Program-made: the position numbers and the translations under genes
Notes under the pieces: model-generated
The model's input: only the letters and a program-made list of their open reading frames with translations
Databases searched by the model: none
What the model was told of the DNA's origin: nothing
Shown: one piece after another, positions 33,611 to 42,499 of the stretch
Layout: each line of letters begins with the position of its first letter
Position numbering within the stretch: the stretch's first letter is position 1
NCBI GenBank assembly: GCA_947066815.1
Contig: CAMSZT010000002.1
Coordinates: 62,001 to 126,000, forward strand
DNA: 64,000 bases
Source: an uncultured Lachnotalea sp.
GTDB taxonomy: Bacteria; Bacillota; Clostridia; Lachnospirales; Lachnospiraceae
Reading direction: 5' to 3'

Positions 33611-33645
33611 TTAAGGAAACGCTGATTAAATCACCGTTTCCTTAA
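33611..33645. repeat. Short palindromic repeat, unit 2
   Basis: Perfect 11-bp arms TTAAGGAAACG and CGTTTCCTTAA (33611-33621, 33635-33645) around CTGATTAAATCAC. The same core recurs inverted at 25141-25175. Just before it, GGCAATCGCCTATT resembles the end of the hairpin elements A to C. Confidence 0.75.
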
Positions 33646-33692
33646 CTTTTAAGCCTGAAGGAGCTTTGCATTGTCCGGACGGCCAGAAAGAA

Positions 33693-33725
33693 AACAGGTT
33701 CCTCCCGGAGGGGTCTGTTTTTTTT
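33693..33725 (+). terminator. Rho-independent terminator
   Basis: ACAGGTTCCTCC pairs with AGGGGTCTGT (with a mismatch) and is followed by T8 at 33718-33725. It closes the aldolase transcript before the clpC operon promoter. Confidence 0.75.
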
Positions 33726-33763
33726 CGTCCGTCCCCTCAAAAAGGCAGGAAACATTCTCCTGC

Positions 33764-33792
33764 TTGCAATCTTGGGAGAACTGTGCTATCAT
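33764..33792 (+). promoter_or_regulatory. Promoter of the GntR-mcsAB-clpC operon
   Basis: TTGCAA (33764-33769), 17 bases, TATCAT (33787-33792). The following ATACGTATAACAAATATAACG has short symmetric parts, but no CtsR heptad repeat (A/GGTCAAA-NAN-A/GGTCAAA) is visible. Confidence 0.7.
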
Positions 33793-33830
33793 ACGTATAA
33801 CAAATATAACGAAAGAGGCCGGGTGGGAAA

Positions 33831-34247
33831 ATGATGATAGAGATTGATTTTAACAGCGACGAAGCTCTGTATATCCAGCTTCGGAATCAGATTATCGTTG
33901 GCATCGCCACCGACGCCATACGGGAGGGGGATACGCTTCCCTCGGTGCGGAGTCTGGCCGAAACCATCGGCATCAATATGCATACAGTAAATAAGGCGTA
34001 TTCGGTCCTCAGGCAGGAAGGTTTTGTGAAGCTGGACCGGAGAAGGGGAGCCGTGATCGCCGTGGATTTTGACAAGATCCGGGCCATGGAGGAGCTTGCC
34101 TCCGGCCTTAAGGTACTGCTTGCCAAGGCTGCCTGCAAAAATATCAGCCGTAAGGAGGTCCATGAACTGGTGGATTCCGTGCTGGACCAGTTTGAGTGTG
34201 CCTGTGGAAGGAAGGGGTTTGAGGACCCTGAGGAAGATGCCAGATAG
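33831..34247 (+). CDS. GntR-family regulator, YtrA-like, in the ctsR position
   Basis: 138 residues. The N-terminal winged helix DEALYIQLRNQIIVGIATD then LPSVRSLAETIGINMHTVNKAY is a clear GntR DNA-binding domain. The remaining 55 residues are helical and too short for an effector domain, the mark of the YtrA subfamily. It sits 25 bases before mcsA with no terminator between, where most Firmicutes have ctsR. It may control the operon itself. The two adjoining ATGs (33831, 33834) follow GGGTGGGAAA; the first is used here. Confidence 0.88.
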   Translation: MMIEIDFNSDEALYIQLRNQIIVGIATDAIREGDTLPSVRSLAETIGINMHTVNKAYSVLRQEGFVKLDRRRGAVIAVDFDKIRAMEELASGLKVLLAKAACKNISRKEVHELVDSVLDQFECACGRKGFEDPEEDAR

Positions 34248-34272
34248 CCCTTTAGATAAGAGAGGAACAGCC

Positions 34273-34830
34273 ATGTTGTGTGAAAAGTGTAAGATGAGAG
34301 AGGCAAATATCCGCTATACGGAGGTGGTCGGCGGCGTCAAGACGGAGTACAATCTGTGCAGCCACTGCGCCAGGGAGATGGATTTCGGACATTACAGCGC
34401 CGTGTTTGATACGGACTATCCCATCGGGAAGCTTCTGGCCGGCCTGTTCGGGCTGGATGCGGACGGCGGGGAGAATGACGAGTTTGATGTGAACCAGGTG
34501 ACCTGTCCCACCTGCCATACGGCCTACAGCGACTTTGTCAAAGACAGCCGGTTCGGATGCCCGGACTGTTACCGGGTCTTCGACCTTCTGATGAGCGAGA
34601 ACATCAAGAAGGTGCAGGGGAGCGATACCCATACGGGGAAGCGGCCACTTTATAACCGCGAAGGCGGGCAGGAGGGGGCCGGGGAGGACGAGGAGACGAG
34701 GCTCTTAAAGAGCATTGAGATCCTGGATTCCCGGTTGAAGGAGGCTGTCCAGGAGGAAGAATATGAGGCGGCGGCCCGTTACCGGGACGAGATCAGAGAA
34801 CTGAAGGAAAGGTTGGGGGAACATGCTTAA
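34273..34830 (+). CDS. mcsA: McsA, zinc-binding activator of the McsB arginine kinase
   Basis: 185 residues. Four CxxC pairs (CEKCKMREANIRY, CSHC, CPTCHTAYSDF, CPDC) bind zinc, and the C-terminus LLKSIEILDSRLKEAVQEEE then AARYRDEIRELKERL is a UVR motif. McsA activates McsB and helps mark proteins for ClpCP. ATG 34273 follows AGAGGAAC. Its end overlaps mcsB by 8 bases. Confidence 0.95.
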   Translation: MLCEKCKMREANIRYTEVVGGVKTEYNLCSHCAREMDFGHYSAVFDTDYPIGKLLAGLFGLDADGGENDEFDVNQVTCPTCHTAYSDFVKDSRFGCPDCYRVFDLLMSENIKKVQGSDTHTGKRPLYNREGGQEGAGEDEETRLLKSIEILDSRLKEAVQEEEYEAAARYRDEIRELKERLGEHA

Positions 34831-35854
34831 ATGGTATCAGGAAACGGAAAACCAGCATGACGTGTTTGTAGCTTCCAGGATCCGGCTGGTACGGAACCTC
34901 ACCCACTGCCCCTTTCCGGTGAAGCTTTCCGGTGAAGAGCGAAAGAAACTGGCGGAAAAGCTGGAGGAGGGGCTTAAGGATATCGGGAGCGTCTGCAGAA
35001 AGGATTTCCGGCGGATATCCCTGTCCGCGGCCGGCGGGACGGAGCGGGAGGCCCTCCGGGAGCGGCGGGCCATAGGCGCGGCCGGGGCGGCGGAGGAAGG
35101 TATGGAAAGCCTGCTTTTGTCGGAGGATGAGACCGTGAGCATTACCCTGGCCGGGGATGACCATGTGCGGCTCCAGTGCATGAGCGGACAGGCAGAGCTT
35201 TCCAGGCTGTGGGAGGAGGCGGACCGGCTGGACGATTATATCAACGAGCGGTTCCCCTATGCCTTCCACGAAAAATACGGGTATCTGACGGCGTACCCCA
35301 CCAATGTGGGGACCGGGCTTAGAGCGGCAGTGACACTGCACCTGCCCATGCTCTCGGCCGGGAAGCGGTTCGGCAAGCTGGTGGCGGAGATCGGCCGGTT
35401 CGGCGTGGCCGTCCGGGGGGTTTACGGGGACGGGAACGAAACCTACGGTTCCCTGTATGAGATCTCCAACCAGAAGACCCTGGGGGTCACGGAGGAAGAG
35501 GTGATCACTCTGGTGAAGCAGATGGCGGACCGGCTGGCGGCCAGCGAGCGGAAGATGAAGTCGGTGACCTTAAAGAGCCACCGCACGGACATGGAGGATG
35601 AGATCTTTAAGTCCTACGGGGTGCTCCGTTATGCCAGGAAGCTGAATTTAAAAGAAGCCATGACCTATCTCTCTCAGGTACGGGCCGGGGAGATGGAGGG
35701 GCTTCTGCAGTTTAAAGAGCCGGTCAATATCTGCCGGCTGATGACAGAGATCCAGCCGGCCAACATCCGGATGCTGGTGCCGGAGGAAGAGGAAAATGAC
35801 CTGAACCAGGCCAGGGCGGCCTATATCCGGAAGCTGCTTCCGGAGCTGGTTTGA
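34823..35854 (+). CDS. mcsB: Protein-arginine kinase McsB
   Basis: 343 residues, family length. Related to phosphagen kinases; it phosphorylates protein arginines, which ClpC then recognises as a degradation signal. The ATP-binding arginine segments appear as VASRIRLVRNL at the start and TNVGTGLRAAVTLHLPML in the middle, with RGVYGDGNET and a late KSHRTDMEDEIFKSYGVL. ATG 34823 lies inside the mcsA end, so translation is coupled. clpC follows after 17 bases. Confidence 0.95.
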   Translation: MLKWYQETENQHDVFVASRIRLVRNLTHCPFPVKLSGEERKKLAEKLEEGLKDIGSVCRKDFRRISLSAAGGTEREALRERRAIGAAGAAEEGMESLLLSEDETVSITLAGDDHVRLQCMSGQAELSRLWEEADRLDDYINERFPYAFHEKYGYLTAYPTNVGTGLRAAVTLHLPMLSAGKRFGKLVAEIGRFGVAVRGVYGDGNETYGSLYEISNQKTLGVTEEEVITLVKQMADRLAASERKMKSVTLKSHRTDMEDEIFKSYGVLRYARKLNLKEAMTYLSQVRAGEMEGLLQFKEPVNICRLMTEIQPANIRMLVPEEEENDLNQARAAYIRKLLPELV

Positions 35855-35871
35855 GATTAGAGGAGGACGAC

Positions 35872-38322
35872 ATGTATAACGACAGATTTTCGGGCAAGGC
35901 GGAGGAGGCGCTCCGTCTTGCCGCAGAAATGGCCGGGGCCCTGGGGCAGGGCTATGTAGGTACGGAGCATATCCTTTTGGGACTCCTGCGGGAGGGGACC
36001 AGCGCCGCGGCCCAGGTGCTTGCCGGTTATGGGATTACGGAGGAGCGGGTCCTGTCCCTGATCGAAAAGCTGATCGCTCCGGCGTCCCCGGTGCATACGG
36101 CGGAAAGAGGCGGTTATTCTCCCAAGGCGGAGCGGATCCTGGAAAACAGCTCCCGGGAGGCTGCCCAGTTTAAATCGGCGCTGATCGGCACGGAGCATAT
36201 CCTTATTTCCATGCTGAAGGACAATGAGTGCTCGGCGGCCAGGCTGCTCGCCACCATGAATGTGAATTTTCAAAGGATGTACGTGGATCTTCTGGCCTCC
36301 ATGGGAGCCGACGCGTCCCGGTACAGGGAGGAGCTTGACAGCAGGAACAGGGGCAGGGGGAAGAGCACGACCCCGACCCTGGACAACTACAGCAGGGACC
36401 TGACGGCCCTTGCCAGGGAGGGAAAGCTGGATCCGGTGATCGGCAGGGAGCGGGAGATCGAGCGGGTCATCCAGATCCTGAGCAGGAGGACCAAGAACAA
36501 TCCCTGCCTGATCGGCGAGCCGGGTGTGGGAAAGACTGCCATCACGGAGGGGCTGGCCGGAAAGATCGTGGAGGGGAGCGTCCCCGACACGGTGAAGGAG
36601 AAGCGGGTGGTCACCCTGGATCTTTCCGGCATGGTGGCCGGGTCCAAATACCGGGGTGAGTTTGAGGAGCGGATCAAGAATGTGCTGAAGGAGGTGCGCG
36701 CCGACGGCAATGTGCTGCTCTTCATCGACGAGATCCATACCATCATCGGCGCCGGCGGGGCGGAAGGAGCCATCGACGCTTCCAACATCTTAAAACCGTC
36801 CCTGGCAAGGGGGGAGATCCAGCTGATCGGCGCCACCACCATCGACGAATACCGGAAATACATTGAGAAAGACGCGGCGCTGGAGCGGCGGTTCCAGCCG
36901 GTGATGGTGGAGGAGCCCTCGGAGGCGGAGGCTGTGGCCATCTTAAAGGGCCTGAAAGATAAATATGAGGAGCACCATCAGGTGGCCATCACCCCGGATG
37001 CCATCGAGGCGGCGGTGAAGCTGTCGGCCCGGTACGTAAGCGACCGCTTCCTGCCCGATAAGGCCATCGACCTGATCGACGAGGCGTCCTCCAAGGTGAG
37101 GCTGACCACCTATGTCGCCCCGGAGGAGATCGGAAAGCTGGAGGAAGAGTACGCCCGCCTGGAGGAGCAGAAGGTGGCGGCGATCCGGGAGGAGGCCTAT
37201 GAGAAGGCCGGGGAGATCAAGAAGAAGCAGTTAAAGAAAAAGGAGCGGAAGGAGAAGCTCCTTGCAAAATGGGAAAAAGAAAAGAGCACCAGGAAGCTCT
37301 ATGTGACGGAGAATGAGATCGCCGACGTGGTGTCCGGCTGGACAAAGATCCCGGTGAAGAAGCTTTCGGAGGGGGAGGCGGAGCGGCTCAAAAATCTGGA
37401 AGGGATCCTCCACGGGCGGGTCGTGGGCCAGGAGGAGGCGGTGAGCGCCGTCTCCAAGGCCATCCGCAGGGGCCGCGTCGGTCTTAAGGATCCGAACCGT
37501 CCCATCGGCTCCTTCCTGTTCTTAGGCCCCACCGGCGTGGGAAAGACAGAGCTTTCCAAAGCCCTGGCGGAGGCCATGTTCGGCAGTGAGAATGCCATGA
37601 TCCGGGTGGACATGTCGGAATATATGGAGAAGCACAGTGTGTCCAAGATCGTCGGCTCCCCGCCCGGATATGTGGGCTACGAGGAGGGCGGCCAGCTCAG
37701 CGAGAAGGTGCGCCGCAATCCCTATTCGGTGATCCTGTTCGACGAGATCGAGAAGGGCCATCCCGACGTGTTCAATATCCTTCTGCAGATCCTGGACGAC
37801 GGCCACGTCACCGACGCCAAGGGGAGGAAGATCGATTTTAAGAATACGATCCTCATCATGACTTCCAACGCGGGAGCGTCCCGGATCATCGAACCCAAAC
37901 GGCTGGGCTTCGGGGCTGCCGCCAGCGAGACGGAGGATTATGAATATATGAAGAACGGCGTCATGGAGGAGGTGCGCCGGATCTTCAAGCCGGAATTTTT
38001 AAACCGGATCGACGAGACCATCGTGTTCCATGCCCTGAACAAGGGACATATGGGCGAGATCGTGGACATCATGATGGAGAGCCTCGCGAAGCGGACGAAG
38101 GCCCAGATGGGGATCTCCCTGGTGCTGGATGAGACGGCGAAGACCTTCATCATCGACAAAGGCTACGACCAGAAATATGGGGCTAGGCCCCTGCGCCGTA
38201 CCATCCAGAATGAGGTGGAGGATAAGCTGGCGGAGGAGATCCTGGACGGAGACGTGAAGAGCGGGGATACGGTGACCATATCGGCGGAGGAGGGAAAGCT
38301 CCTGTTCGCCGGAGGGAGATAA
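35872..38322 (+). CDS. clpC: ATP-dependent Clp protease ATPase subunit ClpC
   Basis: 816 residues. An unfoldase that feeds ClpP and works with McsB. Two N-terminal Clp repeats (1-145), AAA1 with GEPGVGKT at 215-222, a middle domain with a UVR motif (LEEQKVAAIREEAYEKAGEI) and AAA2 with GPTGVGKTE. A ClpP-docking loop is expected near residues 660-690; I see no exact LGF tripeptide except RLGFGAA near 680, which fits. ATG 35872 follows GAGGAGG. Last gene of the operon. Confidence 0.97.
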   Translation: MYNDRFSGKAEEALRLAAEMAGALGQGYVGTEHILLGLLREGTSAAAQVLAGYGITEERVLSLIEKLIAPASPVHTAERGGYSPKAERILENSSREAAQFKSALIGTEHILISMLKDNECSAARLLATMNVNFQRMYVDLLASMGADASRYREELDSRNRGRGKSTTPTLDNYSRDLTALAREGKLDPVIGREREIERVIQILSRRTKNNPCLIGEPGVGKTAITEGLAGKIVEGSVPDTVKEKRVVTLDLSGMVAGSKYRGEFEERIKNVLKEVRADGNVLLFIDEIHTIIGAGGAEGAIDASNILKPSLARGEIQLIGATTIDEYRKYIEKDAALERRFQPVMVEEPSEAEAVAILKGLKDKYEEHHQVAITPDAIEAAVKLSARYVSDRFLPDKAIDLIDEASSKVRLTTYVAPEEIGKLEEEYARLEEQKVAAIREEAYEKAGEIKKKQLKKKERKEKLLAKWEKEKSTRKLYVTENEIADVVSGWTKIPVKKLSEGEAERLKNLEGILHGRVVGQEEAVSAVSKAIRRGRVGLKDPNRPIGSFLFLGPTGVGKTELSKALAEAMFGSENAMIRVDMSEYMEKHSVSKIVGSPPGYVGYEEGGQLSEKVRRNPYSVILFDEIEKGHPDVFNILLQILDDGHVTDAKGRKIDFKNTILIMTSNAGASRIIEPKRLGFGAAASETEDYEYMKNGVMEEVRRIFKPEFLNRIDETIVFHALNKGHMGEIVDIMMESLAKRTKAQMGISLVLDETAKTFIIDKGYDQKYGARPLRRTIQNEVEDKLAEEILDGDVKSGDTVTISAEEGKLLFAGGR

Positions 38323-38488
38323 CGATAACCGGGACAGTATAAAAATTCCCAGCCGCACAGATGGAAATTTTTTGCCGGAACATCTGGAAAAAAGTCGGAT
38401 TGTATACTATAATAAAGGCAGCAAAACAATTTCGCAAAGCGGAGATGCCCGTGGCAAATTTCATTGGACAAACCAGGAGGATTAAGCG

Positions 38489-38902
38489 ATGTCGGCGGTA
38501 AAAGAGTTAATTCGGACAGAACAGAACGGAACCATCAGTTTTGGGGATTATACGCTGGATGTGAAGGCGAAGCTTCAGGATTATGAGTTTGAGGGAGATC
38601 TTTATAAGGTGAAGACCTACCGGGATATCACGAAGCTGGAGCGGAACGGCATGTTCGTGTATGAATCGGTTCCGGGAACTGCGGTGAATGAGTTCGCCGC
38701 GGCGGATACAGGGGTTTCCTTTACCGTGGAAGGCGGGCAGGACGCCCAGATCACCCTGGGGCTTTCCGACGACTGCGAGTATGACGTGAAGATCGGCTCC
38801 GAGGACGCAGGCGTCATGAAAACGAACCGGAGCGGGAAGCTTACCCTGAGTGTGGAACTCTCCGAGGGCGCACAGGCGGCGGTGGAGATCACGAAGAGAT
38901 AG
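38489..38902 (+). CDS. Conserved small protein of unknown function
   Basis: 137 residues, no signal peptide or membrane helix. Alternating hydrophobic residues suggest an all-beta protein. The C-terminal half (VKIGSEDAGVMKTNRSGKLT) has a regular beta-hairpin look. Relatives in Lachnospiraceae tend to carry the label endosialidase, for which I see no support in the sequence. ATG 38489 follows AGGAGG. It has its own strong terminator, so it is a separate unit between clpC and radA. Confidence 0.75.
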   Translation: MSAVKELIRTEQNGTISFGDYTLDVKAKLQDYEFEGDLYKVKTYRDITKLERNGMFVYESVPGTAVNEFAAADTGVSFTVEGGQDAQITLGLSDDCEYDVKIGSEDAGVMKTNRSGKLTLSVELSEGAQAAVEITKR

Positions 38903-38913
38903 ACGGATGCAGG

Positions 38914-38955
38914 ATCCGGCCAAATGCTTCACAGGGCGTTTGGCCGGATTTTTTT
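38914..38955 (+). terminator. Rho-independent terminator
   Basis: A perfect 11-bp stem ATCCGGCCAAA/TTTGGCCGGAT (38914-38924, 38939-38949) followed by T6-7. It ends the small-protein transcript just before radA. Confidence 0.92.
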
Positions 38956-38983
38956 CTGCACACAGGGCGGAGAGGAGGCAGGA

Positions 38984-40399
38984 ATGGCAAAAGCGAAGGC
39001 GACGGTATTTTTCTGTAAGGAATGCGGGTATGAGTCGGCCAAATGGATGGGACAGTGTCCGGGCTGCCGTGAGTGGAATACCCTCGTGGAGGCGCCCGCT
39101 CAGCGGGCCGGGACATCCGGCGGGAGATTTGGAAGCGCAGGAGGCCGGGGAGGCGGCCTTGTCTCCGGCCGGTTTCCCGCGGCCGGGGAACTTAGACCCA
39201 AAAAGCTGTCGGAGATCGAGACCTCCGGCGAAGCGCGGACTTCCACCGGGATGGAGGAGCTTGACCGGGTGCTGGGCGGCGGCCTGGTGAGCGGCTCCCT
39301 GGTGCTGGTGGGAGGCGACCCCGGCATCGGCAAGTCGACCCTGCTCCTCCAGGTCTGCCGGAACCTGGCCGGGGACGGCCGCCGGGTGCTCTATATCTCC
39401 GGGGAGGAATCCCTGAGCCAGATCCGGCTCCGGGCGGACCGGCTGGGAGAGTTCTCCGGAGAGCTGTTCTTTCTGTGCGAGACCAGCCTGGAGCTGATCT
39501 CCGAGGTCATCGTGCGGGAGAAACCGGAGGCGGTGGTCATCGATTCCATCCAGACCATGTACCGGGAGGATGCGGGAAGCGCGCCGGGGAGCGTGGGGCA
39601 GGTGCGGGAAGCGACCCAGACCCTGCTGCGGCTTGCCAAGGAAAACAATATCACGATCTTTCTCGTGGGGCATGTGACCAAGGAGGGGACCATGGCGGGG
39701 CCCCGCATGCTGGAGCACATGGTGGACACGGTGCTTTATTTTGAGGGGGAGCGGAACGTGCCCTACCGGATCCTTCGGGGAGTCAAAAACCGGTTCGGCT
39801 CTACCAATGAGATCGGTGTCTTTGAGATGCAGGGGAACGGTCTCACGGAGGTGGCGAACCCCTCCGAGTACATGCTGAGCGGAAAGCCGGAGGGGGCCTC
39901 CGGCTCGGTGACGGCCTGTTCCATGGAGGGGACCAGGCCGGTGCTCCTGGAGATCCAGGCCCTGGTCTGCCGGACCAACTTCGGCATGCCGAGAAGGACG
40001 GCGGCGGGGACCGATTACAACCGGGTCAACCTGCTCCTTGCCGTTCTGGAAAAACGGGCGGGCCTGCATCTTTCCGACTGCGACGTCTATGTGAACATCG
40101 CCGGAGGCATCCGGGTCAACGAGCCCTCCCTGGATCTGGGGATCGTCATGGCCCTGGCCTCCAGCCACCGGGACACCCCGGTGGACGACCGGATGATGGT
40201 GTTCGGGGAGGTGGGGCTTTCCGGGGAGGTGCGGGCCGTTGGCATGGCGGAAAAGCGGGTCCAGGAGGCAGCCAAGCTGGGGTATACCGCCTGCGTCCTG
40301 CCCGAGGTGTGCCTTTCCCGTATCGCTGGTCCGCCCCGGGGTATCCGGCTCGTCGGCGTGAAAAATGTGGGGGAGGCCATGGACCTGATCAGCCGCTGA
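38984..40399 (+). CDS. radA: DNA repair protein RadA
   Basis: 471 residues. A RecA-like helicase that drives branch migration in recombination. The C4 zinc finger (Cys11, 14, 25, 28), Walker A GDPGIGKST (111-119), the RadA-specific KNRFG at 268-272 and the C-terminal Lon-type domain are all present. Residues 42-62 form a Gly/Arg-rich linker. ATG 38984 follows GAGGAGG. Convergent with the lactonase gene. Confidence 0.97.
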   Translation: MAKAKATVFFCKECGYESAKWMGQCPGCREWNTLVEAPAQRAGTSGGRFGSAGGRGGGLVSGRFPAAGELRPKKLSEIETSGEARTSTGMEELDRVLGGGLVSGSLVLVGGDPGIGKSTLLLQVCRNLAGDGRRVLYISGEESLSQIRLRADRLGEFSGELFFLCETSLELISEVIVREKPEAVVIDSIQTMYREDAGSAPGSVGQVREATQTLLRLAKENNITIFLVGHVTKEGTMAGPRMLEHMVDTVLYFEGERNVPYRILRGVKNRFGSTNEIGVFEMQGNGLTEVANPSEYMLSGKPEGASGSVTACSMEGTRPVLLEIQALVCRTNFGMPRRTAAGTDYNRVNLLLAVLEKRAGLHLSDCDVYVNIAGGIRVNEPSLDLGIVMALASSHRDTPVDDRMMVFGEVGLSGEVRAVGMAEKRVQEAAKLGYTACVLPEVCLSRIAGPPRGIRLVGVKNVGEAMDLISR

Positions 40400-40486
40400 G
40401 AATTGTCGTTTGCGCTACATAAGTCCGGCCGGGCGCTTTTTTGAAAACTTTAATAAGGAAGCCGTTTTCTTTCGTGTTTTCCCGTT

Positions 40487-41545
40487 CTACGCGTCCTTAA
40501 GCTCCACCAGCGCACAGCAGTTGGGCTGGTCGATTTTGAGGGGTGCGGCGTGCATAAAGAAATAATTCTTCTCCGGCACCCAGGTGAAGAAGGTCATGGT
40601 GCTGGTCTCGTGGTTGACGGAGTAGATGTATTTCCCGCCGGGCATCATGCCGATGTCCTTGGGATATTCGCCGCTGACGGGAAGCACCGTCCGCTGTGTG
40701 AGGAGCCCGGTCGTCTCGTCCCGCTCGAAGATGCCGATGCTGTTGTCTCCCGCGTTTGAGCAGAGGATCAGCTTGCCGGCGGGGCCGAAGCGGAGTGCGG
40801 CGGCGGCATTGACGTTGCTGTGGTTCTTTGCCACGGTGGAGATGGTCTGCAGAAGCTCAAATTTCGGATAGCCGGAGCTCCCGTCATAGGAATAGACCGT
40901 GATATAATTTTTCAGCTCCGAGATCACGTACATGAATTTCCCGTCCTTGGAGAACCGCAGGAAGCGGGGGGCGGATTCCAGCTCGCAGCGGACCGTGTCC
41001 ACCAGCTTGATCTTCCCGGATTCCCTGTCAAAGCGGAAGATCCGGATCTGGTCGATCCCCAAGTTGGCGGCGCAGAGGAATCTGCCGTCGGGCGTTAAGC
41101 GGGAGCAGCTGATGTGGGGGCGGAAATTCCGCTCGGCGATGCTGCCGATGCCCTTGTCATAAAAGCCGTCGGTGATCTCCCCTGCGCTGCCGTCCTCGTT
41201 GATGCGAAGCACCGTCACCTTGCCGTCGTGATAGCCGGACACGAACATGAATTTCTGCTGCGGGTCGGTGGAAATGTGGCAGCCCCTCATGCCGCGGATG
41301 GTGGCTAGTCCCATGCGCTCCAGGTCTCCGTCCGGCAGGATCCGGTAGCTGACGATGCCGTTGTCGGCGATGGAATAGAGGCGGGAGCCGTCTCTGGATG
41401 CGGAGACGTAGGAGGCGTTAAAGATCGGAACTTCTTTGCGCTTTGTCATGGTTCCGTTCTCCACGTCCACGTCGAGAATGGTGATGCCCTTGCTGTTGCC
41501 GATATATGTGTAAGAACCTACGTATGCTGCATATCTCTTTCCCAA
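40487..41545 (-). CDS. Lactonase-family seven-bladed beta-propeller protein
   Basis: 352 residues, YkgB/6-phosphogluconolactonase-like (PF10282). Blades recur as SxDGxFLY-type repeats: VSASRDGSRLYSI, RLTPDGRFLCAANLG, RFSKDGKFMYVISEL, MPGGKYIYSVNHE. If active it would hydrolyse a sugar lactone, but the family has many members of unproven function. The start is TTG 41545 with GGAGG 7 bases upstream; no in-frame ATG fits. No pentose-phosphate gene is adjacent. Confidence 0.85.
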   Translation of the reverse strand: MGKRYAAYVGSYTYIGNSKGITILDVDVENGTMTKRKEVPIFNASYVSASRDGSRLYSIADNGIVSYRILPDGDLERMGLATIRGMRGCHISTDPQQKFMFVSGYHDGKVTVLRINEDGSAGEITDGFYDKGIGSIAERNFRPHISCSRLTPDGRFLCAANLGIDQIRIFRFDRESGKIKLVDTVRCELESAPRFLRFSKDGKFMYVISELKNYITVYSYDGSSGYPKFELLQTISTVAKNHSNVNAAAALRFGPAGKLILCSNAGDNSIGIFERDETTGLLTQRTVLPVSGEYPKDIGMMPGGKYIYSVNHETSTMTFFTWVPEKNYFFMHAAPLKIDQPNCCALVELKDA

Positions 41546-41595
41546 AATGTACCCTCCAGTCTGTTTAAGTTTTGCACGGTGTCATATCTGCGGAA

Positions 41596-41624
41596 ATTAT
41601 ACCATATCCGAAAAAATTTGTTAA
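41596..41624 (-). promoter_or_regulatory. Promoter of the beta-propeller gene
   Basis: On the complement strand TTAACA (41619-41624), 17 bases, TATAAT (41596-41601). Confidence 0.75.
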
Positions 41625-41653
41625 GCCCCGAATCCATCCTGTTTTCTTTAATA

Positions 41654-41692
41654 TGACAGAATTGTCACCGAGACTGTCACCGGAATGTCACG
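41654..41692 (+). promoter_or_regulatory. GTCACC direct repeats before the MacB-type ABC operon
   Basis: GTCACC at 41664-41669, GTCACC at 41676-41681 and GTCACG at 41687-41692, with periods of 12 and 11 bases, plus TGACAG at 41654-41659. Helically phased direct repeats upstream of a weak -10 (TAGGAT near 41703) are typical of OmpR-family activators. The regulator is not next to it. Confidence 0.6.
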
Positions 41693-41767
41693 TTGCCATG
41701 GTAGGATGGAATCAGACAAGAGAAAAACGTGCAGTTTATCAATAGAAAAGTATGGAGGAATGAAGAC

Positions 41768-42499
41768 GTGGAAGTATTGCGGGTGGAGAATTTATGTAAG
41801 ACCTACGGCGTGGGCGACACCAGAGTGGACGCTCTCAGAAATGTGTCCTTTACGGTGGAGAAGGGAGAATTCGTGGCCATCGTGGGACCCTCCGGTTCCG
41901 GGAAGTCGACCCTGCTCCACATTTTGGGAGGCGTGGACCGTCCCACCTCCGGGAACGTGGTCATCGATGGGACGTCCATCTATGAGTTAAACGAGACGAA
42001 GATGGCGATCTTCCGGAGAAGGCAGATCGGTCTCATCTATCAGTTTTACAACCTGCTCCCGGTACTCAACGTGAAGGAGAACCTGACCCTTCCCCTTCTC
42101 TTAGACGGACAGAAACCGGATATGAATTATCTGAAAGAGCTCGCCGGGGTATTGGGACTTGCGAAACGGATGAACCACCTGCCCAACCAGCTTTCCGGCG
42201 GACAGCAGCAGAGAGTTTCCATCGGAAGGGCGCTCATCAACCACCCGGCCATCGTGCTGGCCGACGAGCCCACGGGGAACCTGGATTCGAAAAACAGTGC
42301 GGAGATCGTGGAGCTTCTCAAGGAATCCAATCTGAAATACCATCAGACTTTGGTCATCATTACCCACGATGAGCGGATCGCCCTCCAGGCGGACCGGGTG
42401 ATCTCCATCGAGGACGGACAGATTTCCGGCGACCAGTGGCAGAGGGGCAGGGAGAGCCGGGCCAGAGAGGCCGGATGGCAGCGGGAGGTGCGCTCATGA
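41768..42499 (+). CDS. ABC transporter ATP-binding protein, LolD/MacB type
   Basis: 243 residues. Walker A GPSGSGKST, signature LSGGQQQR, Walker B IVLADEPTGNLD and THD H-loop; the LADEPTGNLD form marks the MacB/LolD/FtsE-type family that works with FtsX-fold permeases by mechanotransmission. The start is GTG 41768, nine bases after GGAGG; an upstream in-frame GTG at 41729 has no ribosome site. The stop overlaps the permease start (ATGA). A lipid- or peptide-antibiotic role, as in BceAB, is possible. Confidence 0.92.
   Translation: MEVLRVENLCKTYGVGDTRVDALRNVSFTVEKGEFVAIVGPSGSGKSTLLHILGGVDRPTSGNVVIDGTSIYELNETKMAIFRRRQIGLIYQFYNLLPVLNVKENLTLPLLLDGQKPDMNYLKELAGVLGLAKRMNHLPNQLSGGQQQRVSIGRALINHPAIVLADEPTGNLDSKNSAEIVELLKESNLKYHQTLVIITHDERIALQADRVISIEDGQISGDQWQRGRESRAREAGWQREVRS

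Noticed and set aside
38507-40168. A 553-codon frame on the minus strand opposite radA and the small protein gene
   Set aside because: It crosses a strong terminator and two well-supported genes, and has no recognisable domain.
41654-41692. The GTCACC repeats as a transposon end
   Set aside because: They are direct, helically phased and just upstream of a transcription unit, with no inverted partner or duplication.
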